Shown: positions 31,718-36,202 of the stretch, one piece after another
How positions within the stretch are numbered: position 1 is the first letter of the stretch
How the letters are laid out: every line of letters begins with the position of its first letter
From: NORP240 sp046047495
Lineage (GTDB): Bacteria; Pseudomonadota; Gammaproteobacteria; Pseudomonadales; Pseudohongiellaceae
Reading direction: 5' to 3'
Assembly (NCBI GenBank): GCA_046047495.1
Contig: JBJOHV010000069.1
Span: 1 to 36,202 of the forward strand
DNA length: 36,202 nucleotides
Notes under the pieces: generated by a model
Seen by the model: the letters and a program-made list of their open reading frames with translations, nothing else
The model's database searches: none
Told to the model about the DNA's origin: nothing
Program-made: the position numbers and the translations under genes

Positions 31718-34204
31718 ATGTCAGTCAGCAAGTTACGTCCAATTCCTGCCGTGATCGCCGCATTGGCGGCGGGCACCCTGGCCGCTCCCACGGTGGCCCA
31801 GCAGCCTCCAGTCGAAGAGATCGTGGTGGTGGCTTCCCCCATTCGCGACAGCCAGTTGGCCGCCATCGAAGCCAAGCGAAATGCCTTCAATATGGTGGAT
31901 ATCGTGGCCGCCGACACCATCGGCCGCTTCCCCGACCAGAATCTGGCGGACTCCCTGGGCCGCCTGCCGGGACTGGCCATCGAGCGCGACCAGGGCCAGG
32001 CCCGCTACATCAACCTGCGCGGCGCGCCGTTCCGCTACACCAGCATCGCCTTTGACGGCATCAATGTGCCGGGCGCCGAGAGCGGCCGCGTACCCCGCTT
32101 CGACAGTTTCCCCTCAGTGATCACCAGCCGGGTCGAGGCCAACAAGGCCATCCTGCCCAGCATGCCCGGGGAGTCCATCGCCGGTTACATCAACATCAAC
32201 ACCTACAACCCCTTCGAACAGGACGGTTTTGCCTTCTCCGGTGACGTCGGCATGGGTGAGCAGAAGCTGGGCGGCGGTGACGTGGAGCGTGGCAGCCTGC
32301 GGGCGTCCTGGTCCGGCGAGAACTTCGGCATCGTGGTGTTCGCCTCGGAGAACAGCCGCGAGCAGGTGACCGACAACCGCGAATACGACCTCTCCATCGG
32401 CACCGGTGGGGCCCTGCAGGTGAACGAACTGGATTTCCGCAGCTACATCGTGACCCGCGAAGACGCCGCCCACGGCGCCACCCTGGAAGGCCGCTTCGAC
32501 GGCGCCCTCGAGCGGGTGTTCTTCTCCACCCTGTACAGCGAGTTCGTGGACAAGGAGGAGCGCAATCAGTTCGTGTTCGGGCTGCCCGGCCTTTCTGGCA
32601 ATACCGGTTACGTACCGGGCACCGCCGTGACCCGCCTGCTGGAATACGGCCAGTACGACAACTCCACCGACACCAGCACTCTGGGTGCCGACTTCCGTGC
32701 CGGAGAGTGGCTCATGGAAGCCCGGGTCAACTACACCGAGACGGAATTCAACATCGAGCTGCCCATCACCCGGGACATCGGACTGGCCGCCATCGGCTAT
32801 GACGTGTCCGACATCGAGAATCCCATCGTCAACATCTATGCCCTGGGCACGCAGAACCCCATCGCCCCGGGGCAGGTGTCTTACTCCCGCGCCAACCTGG
32901 GCATCTTCTATGACGGCCCCCTGGGCGCCGAAGCCACCAAGATCAAGCTGGATGCCGATCGCGACATCACCCTGATGGGGATGCCGGCCGTGCTGGAGCT
33001 GGGCATGCAGTTGGACCAGCGGGACGCCGAGGGCTACCTGACCCTGGGCATCGGGGCCTCGCCGGTGCTGGGCGGCGTGGACGTGGAAGCGTTCAACACC
33101 GGCCGACTGTGGGACGCCAAGTCGGTCAACTCCATCGGCGGCACCTACTACGACAACATCGGCCTGCGGGCCGCCTGGGAACGCTCACCGGTGTGGATGA
33201 AGCCCACCCCGGCGGACAGCGAGCGCATCGTCATCGAGGAAGACATCACCGCCCTCTACGCCATGACCACCGTGGAGACGGATTGGGGCAACGTGGTGGC
33301 CGGTGCCCGCCTGGAACAAACCGACTACACCAGCAGCGGTCGCAACGCCGGCACGCCGGTCACCGTCACCGAGGACTTCACCCACGTGCTGCCCAGCGCC
33401 CACGTCAACGTTGATCTGCGGGACGATCTCAAGTGGCGCATCTCCGGCTCCACCGGCATCAGCCGCCCCAGCTACAACGAGTGGCGCGCGGCGGCCTCGG
33501 TCAACGTCACCAACAAGACCGTGAGCGGCGGCAACCCCACCCTGAAGCCGGAAGAGACTGCTGGTGTGGACAGCGCCATCGAGTGGTATTTCGCCCCGGC
33601 CAATATCCTCTCGGCCGGCGTGTTCTACCGCTTCGTGAACAATGTCATCTACACCGACTCCCGCGCCATCGATGGCGGTTTCTACCTGCCATCCGCGAAG
33701 GGTGAGGTGTGGACCTACAACGGCACCGTCAACGGCGGTGACGGCTGGCTGCGGGGCATCGAGGCCAATCTGATCGCCGATGCACCGGAGAGTTTCGGCT
33801 TTCTGCAGGGTTTCGGCGTGAGCGCCAACCTGACCTTGCTGGAGAGCGAGTTCGAAGGCCTGAACGGCCGCAAGTACCAGCTGCCGGGCACTTCGGATCT
33901 GATTTACAACGCCTCCCTGTACTACGAGAACTTCGGCCTGTCGGCGCGGGTGAATTACCAGTACCGCGACGAGTGGATCTCCCCCATCGAGAGCCCCGAT
34001 GAGGTGTGGGGCGAGCAGCAGCGGGTGGACCTGTCGATCTCCTATCAGCTGCCCATGGACATCGCCGGCGCCCAGTTGTCGGTGTACCTGAACGCCAACA
34101 ACCTGACCGATGAAGTGGACCTGCGCTACGCCGGTAACCGCACCGTGAACCAGCGTGAAAGCTACGGCCGCCACTACCTGGCTGGCCTGCGCATCAACTT
34201 CTGA
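31718..34204 (+). CDS. TonB-dependent outer-membrane receptor
   Basis: 828 aa. A Sec signal (to about APTVAQ, residue 28) is followed by a TonB-box-like EEIVVVAS (33-40), then a plug domain (IGRFPDQNLADSLGRLPGLAIERDQGQARYINLRG ... FDGINVPG). The remainder is a 22-stranded barrel with alternating aromatic strands and a C-terminal Phe (LAGLRINF). The FPDQNLADSLGRLPG signature belongs to the TonB-dependent transporter group common in Xanthomonas and Caulobacter that import carbohydrates or other nutrients; the ligand here is unknown. AAGGAG (31705-31710) supports the ATG at 31718; an in-frame ATG 27 bases upstream would spoil the signal. The phosphatase gene follows after 25 bases, so they form an operon. 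Confidence 0.92.
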   Translation: MSVSKLRPIPAVIAALAAGTLAAPTVAQQPPVEEIVVVASPIRDSQLAAIEAKRNAFNMVDIVAADTIGRFPDQNLADSLGRLPGLAIERDQGQARYINLRGAPFRYTSIAFDGINVPGAESGRVPRFDSFPSVITSRVEANKAILPSMPGESIAGYININTYNPFEQDGFAFSGDVGMGEQKLGGGDVERGSLRASWSGENFGIVVFASENSREQVTDNREYDLSIGTGGALQVNELDFRSYIVTREDAAHGATLEGRFDGALERVFFSTLYSEFVDKEERNQFVFGLPGLSGNTGYVPGTAVTRLLEYGQYDNSTDTSTLGADFRAGEWLMEARVNYTETEFNIELPITRDIGLAAIGYDVSDIENPIVNIYALGTQNPIAPGQVSYSRANLGIFYDGPLGAEATKIKLDADRDITLMGMPAVLELGMQLDQRDAEGYLTLGIGASPVLGGVDVEAFNTGRLWDAKSVNSIGGTYYDNIGLRAAWERSPVWMKPTPADSERIVIEEDITALYAMTTVETDWGNVVAGARLEQTDYTSSGRNAGTPVTVTEDFTHVLPSAHVNVDLRDDLKWRISGSTGISRPSYNEWRAAASVNVTNKTVSGGNPTLKPEETAGVDSAIEWYFAPANILSAGVFYRFVNNVIYTDSRAIDGGFYLPSAKGEVWTYNGTVNGGDGWLRGIEANLIADAPESFGFLQGFGVSANLTLLESEFEGLNGRKYQLPGTSDLIYNASLYYENFGLSARVNYQYRDEWISPIESPDEVWGEQQRVDLSISYQLPMDIAGAQLSVYLNANNLTDEVDLRYAGNRTVNQRESYGRHYLAGLRINF

Positions 34205-34229
34205 ACCGACGGCACCCATGAGGAGTGAA

Positions 34230-35165
34230 ATGAACATGCGAGTGAATCTGCAGTTGATGGTATCCACCCTGACCCTCGGCGTGCTGCTGCACGGCATGCC
34301 GGTGGTCGCCGCTGAAGGCGTGACACCCCCGGGTGCCGCGCCGGAACTGCTGGCCACCTACGAACGTTTGTTGCCGCTGCAGGGTGGCTCTAACTTTCGT
34401 GACATGGGTGGTTATACCACCGTGGATGGCAAGTCGGTCAAGCGGGGTGTGCTGTTCCGGTCCGGTGCCATGGTCAGCCTCACCGAGGCGGACATGGATT
34501 ACCTGAACCGCTTCGACTTTCAGACGGTGGTGGACCTGCGTTCCAGTGACGAGTTGGAGCTGTACCCCAATCGCTGGGCGCAGTCCATCGATGTGGAGTA
34601 CGTGAATGAGGACTACAGCATGCTGACCTTCATGGGCGACATGATGCAGCAGCTGCAGAGCGGCGCCGATGGCATGGAAGTGATTCAGGATCAGATGGGC
34701 ATGATGTATCAGGGCTTTCCTGACATGCTCAAGCCGCAACTCACAGAGCTGTTCGACAGCCTGCTGCAGGCCCAGACCCCGTTGGTGGTAAACTGCTCCG
34801 CAGGTCAGGACCGCACCGGCGTGGCCACCGCCCTGGTATTGTCGGCCCTGGGCGTCCCCCGGGAGACCATTCTGGACGACTACCTGCTGTCCACCCAGTA
34901 CCGGGTGCCTGCCAACGAACGGGGCAATGTCGATCTGGAAGAGGCGGCCAAGACCAATGCCTTCGCCCAGGTCATGCTGAGCTACAACAGCGAGGAGGGC
35001 GCCGATGAGCCCAATCCGCTGTACGGCGACGACGGTGTGCCCTTTCTGACCTTCACACTGGAGGCCATCGAGGCCGAGCACGGCACGGTGCTGGACTTCC
35101 TCGAGACCGAGCTGGGTATCGACGACGCAGAGATCGAGCAGCTGCGGGCGCTCTACCTGCAGTGA
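34230..35165 (+). CDS. Secreted tyrosine-phosphatase-like protein (MptpB/atypical DSP family)
   Basis: 311 aa with a Sec signal (about 28 residues, MPVVAAEG). Family features: SNFRDMGGYTT near the N-terminus, LFRSGAMVSLTEAD, VVDLRSSDE, and the P-loop NCSAGQDRTG (188-197) with Cys189 and Arg195. The usual HC and K of the HCxxGKDRTG signature are Asn188 and Gln193 here, which may lower the reactivity of the cysteine or change preference for phosphoinositides. A long helical insert (MLTFMGDMMQQLQSGADGMEVIQDQMG) sits between. AGGAG at 34221-34225 could serve the ATG at 34230 or, with better spacing, 34236. Downstream of the TonB receptor in one operon. The stop lies in the arm of element C. Confidence 0.87.
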   Translation: MNMRVNLQLMVSTLTLGVLLHGMPVVAAEGVTPPGAAPELLATYERLLPLQGGSNFRDMGGYTTVDGKSVKRGVLFRSGAMVSLTEADMDYLNRFDFQTVVDLRSSDELELYPNRWAQSIDVEYVNEDYSMLTFMGDMMQQLQSGADGMEVIQDQMGMMYQGFPDMLKPQLTELFDSLLQAQTPLVVNCSAGQDRTGVATALVLSALGVPRETILDDYLLSTQYRVPANERGNVDLEEAAKTNAFAQVMLSYNSEEGADEPNPLYGDDGVPFLTFTLEAIEAEHGTVLDFLETELGIDDAEIEQLRALYLQ

Positions 35166-35242
35166 TTTAAGGGGACGGAGGGATTACTTTTTAATCCCTC
35201 CGTCCCCTTATTCCGTCCCCTTAATTCAGACCCCTTAAATCA
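35163..35242. repeat. Palindromic element C filling the gap between two convergent stop codons
   Basis: The ends form a perfect 12-base inverted repeat, TGATTTAAGGGG (35163-35174) and CCCCTTAAATCA (35231-35242). The first TGA is the stop of the phosphatase, and the last TCA is the stop (TGA) of the beta-propeller gene on the other strand. Inside is the same 18-base-pair stem with CTTTT loop as in element B (arms 35169-35186 and 35192-35209). CCGTCCCCTTA is repeated at 35200-35210 and 35213-35223. It probably acts as a bidirectional terminator. Confidence 0.92.
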
Positions 35243-36166
35243 CAGCGGAATGAAGGCCAGGCCGTTGTTGGGGTTGAGGGGGATCACCAACTGGTTCTGC
35301 ACCGAGTCGTAGCACATGGACGCGGCACTGGGGATGCCGGAGGCGATGATCTCCGCCGGCTGGCCCGGGCGGATGCGGGACACGCTGCCGAAGCGCACGC
35401 TGCTGGTGTACTTGGTGCCGTCCGGAGTCACCACCACGCCGTCGTTGCCACCTTCCACCGCATGTTCGGTCCGCACCACCCCGCCCGCCGGGTTGTAGGT
35501 GATCACCGCGTTGTCGTTGATATTCACGACCACGATATTGCCGTCATTATCGATGGCCACGCCGTTGGGCGCAGCCAGTGGCGCGCCCTCGGCGAAGGTG
35601 GACACCTCACCGCTGGCCGTCACCTTGTAAATGACTTCCGGATTGCGGGTATTGGAGATGTAGGCGGTGCCGTCCTCGGTCACCGCGATGCCATTGAGCA
35701 CTGTGGAACCCGGAATCTGCACCGCGTTCAAAGGCCGGCCGCTGGACAGGTCGAAGGATCGCAGATAGCCCACATCCACTGTGTATAGCTTGCCGCCGGC
35801 AATGGCGCTGCCCAGGGGGTGATGCAGTTCCAATCCGTCCCGGGTGGCACCGATCCACTTGGGGGTGTGCACGCTGCCGTCGGGATGGATCAGGGACACG
35901 AATCCGTCGTTCTCCGTGCCGTCGCCGCGATTGGCGTTGTTCATGGCCAGGATCAGGTTGCGCTGTGGATCGAAGGTGCAGCTCTCCGAAAAATGGAAGC
36001 TGCCGTACACCTTCACATTGTCGGACATGAACACGTATTCGCCGGCCTCGTTGGTGGATCCGATGGGCTGGCCTACGCTGAATTCCTGGGCTTGGGCCGG
36101 CAGAGTAGCCATACCCAGCAGGGCGGTGGCCACCGCCACCGGGATGTGACGCTTGAATGCTTGCAT
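35240..36166 (-). CDS. Exported SMP-30/NHL-type beta-propeller protein
   Basis: 308 aa with a Sec signal (MQAFKRHIPVAVATALLGMAT, cut near AQAQ). Six-bladed propeller repeats are visible: SLIHPDGSVHTPKWIG, NGIAVTEDGTAYISNTRNPEVIYKV, NGVAIDNDGNIVVVNINDNAVITY and DGVVVTPDGTKYTSSVRFGSVSRI. NGIAV, PNGVAID and NIND resemble the metal-site neighbourhood of SMP-30/gluconolactonase enzymes, so lactonase activity is possible. An NHL-type binding protein without activity is equally possible. GAGGAG (36178-36183) lies 11 bases before the ATG. Its last codon and stop are in element C, convergent with the phosphatase gene; the promoter is at or beyond the window edge. Confidence 0.83.
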   Translation of the reverse strand: MQAFKRHIPVAVATALLGMATLPAQAQEFSVGQPIGSTNEAGEYVFMSDNVKVYGSFHFSESCTFDPQRNLILAMNNANRGDGTENDGFVSLIHPDGSVHTPKWIGATRDGLELHHPLGSAIAGGKLYTVDVGYLRSFDLSSGRPLNAVQIPGSTVLNGIAVTEDGTAYISNTRNPEVIYKVTASGEVSTFAEGAPLAAPNGVAIDNDGNIVVVNINDNAVITYNPAGGVVRTEHAVEGGNDGVVVTPDGTKYTSSVRFGSVSRIRPGQPAEIIASGIPSAASMCYDSVQNQLVIPLNPNNGLAFIPL

Positions 36167-36202
36167 GATTGAACTGACTCCTCGTGCGTGATGGATTCTG
36201 TT

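Overview
The window looks like chromosomal DNA of an aerobic, GC-rich gammaproteobacterium. Gene families, dense packing and many exported or periplasmic enzymes support this, but nothing fixes the genus. I see no rRNA, tRNA, CRISPR array, transposase, integrase or phage gene. About 28 protein genes fill nearly the whole window. No gene-free stretch exceeds 300 bases; the longest are about 140 to 180 bases.

Left part (1-11,000): a repeat patch (1-90), then a fused acyl-CoA mutase whose active-site residues indicate isobutyryl-CoA mutase (IcmF) on the minus strand. Divergent from it, behind a recognisable sigma70-type promoter, is a three-subunit periplasmic molybdenum aldehyde oxidoreductase of the PaoABC type (genes overlapping by 4 bases). 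It is followed by a small unknown protein and a BON-like lipoprotein. Next come a pectinacetylesterase-family hydrolase, an O-acetylhomoserine sulfhydrylase (metY) and a DUF2061 membrane protein.

Middle (11,000-27,300): an AMP-forming acyl-CoA synthetase, an exported PHP metallohydrolase, a secreted PHB-depolymerase/feruloyl-esterase-type hydrolase, a His/Met/Gly-rich exported protein, a Sel1-repeat protein, a class II (SIRT4-like) sirtuin and an exported unknown. Then follows a tight cluster of a TPR protein, a DUF2868 membrane protein and a DUF3482-type GTPase. After it come a SdsA1-type alkyl sulfatase, malate synthase G and a DUF2721 membrane protein. Several convergent pairs overlap or abut at their stop codons.

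Right part (27,300-36,202): an exported PQQ-dependent dehydrogenase, two overlapping unknown genes (a membrane-anchored periplasmic protein and a two-helix membrane protein with a probable winged-helix cytoplasmic end), a TonB-dependent receptor followed by a secreted tyrosine-phosphatase-like protein, and a convergent SMP-30/NHL-type beta-propeller protein.

Metabolically the window suggests use of fatty and branched acyl-CoA (IcmF, acyl-CoA synthetase, malate synthase), periplasmic oxidation of alcohols, sugars or aldehydes (PQQ enzyme, Pao-type enzyme), and breakdown of esters and alkyl sulfates. The most unusual non-coding content is a set of palindromic GGGGAC/GGGGTC elements at 1-90, 22,400-22,535, 29,480-29,555 and 35,163-35,242. 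Three of the four start at or inside the stop codon of a gene. The best candidate for an undescribed protein system is the two-gene membrane pair at 29,613-31,579.
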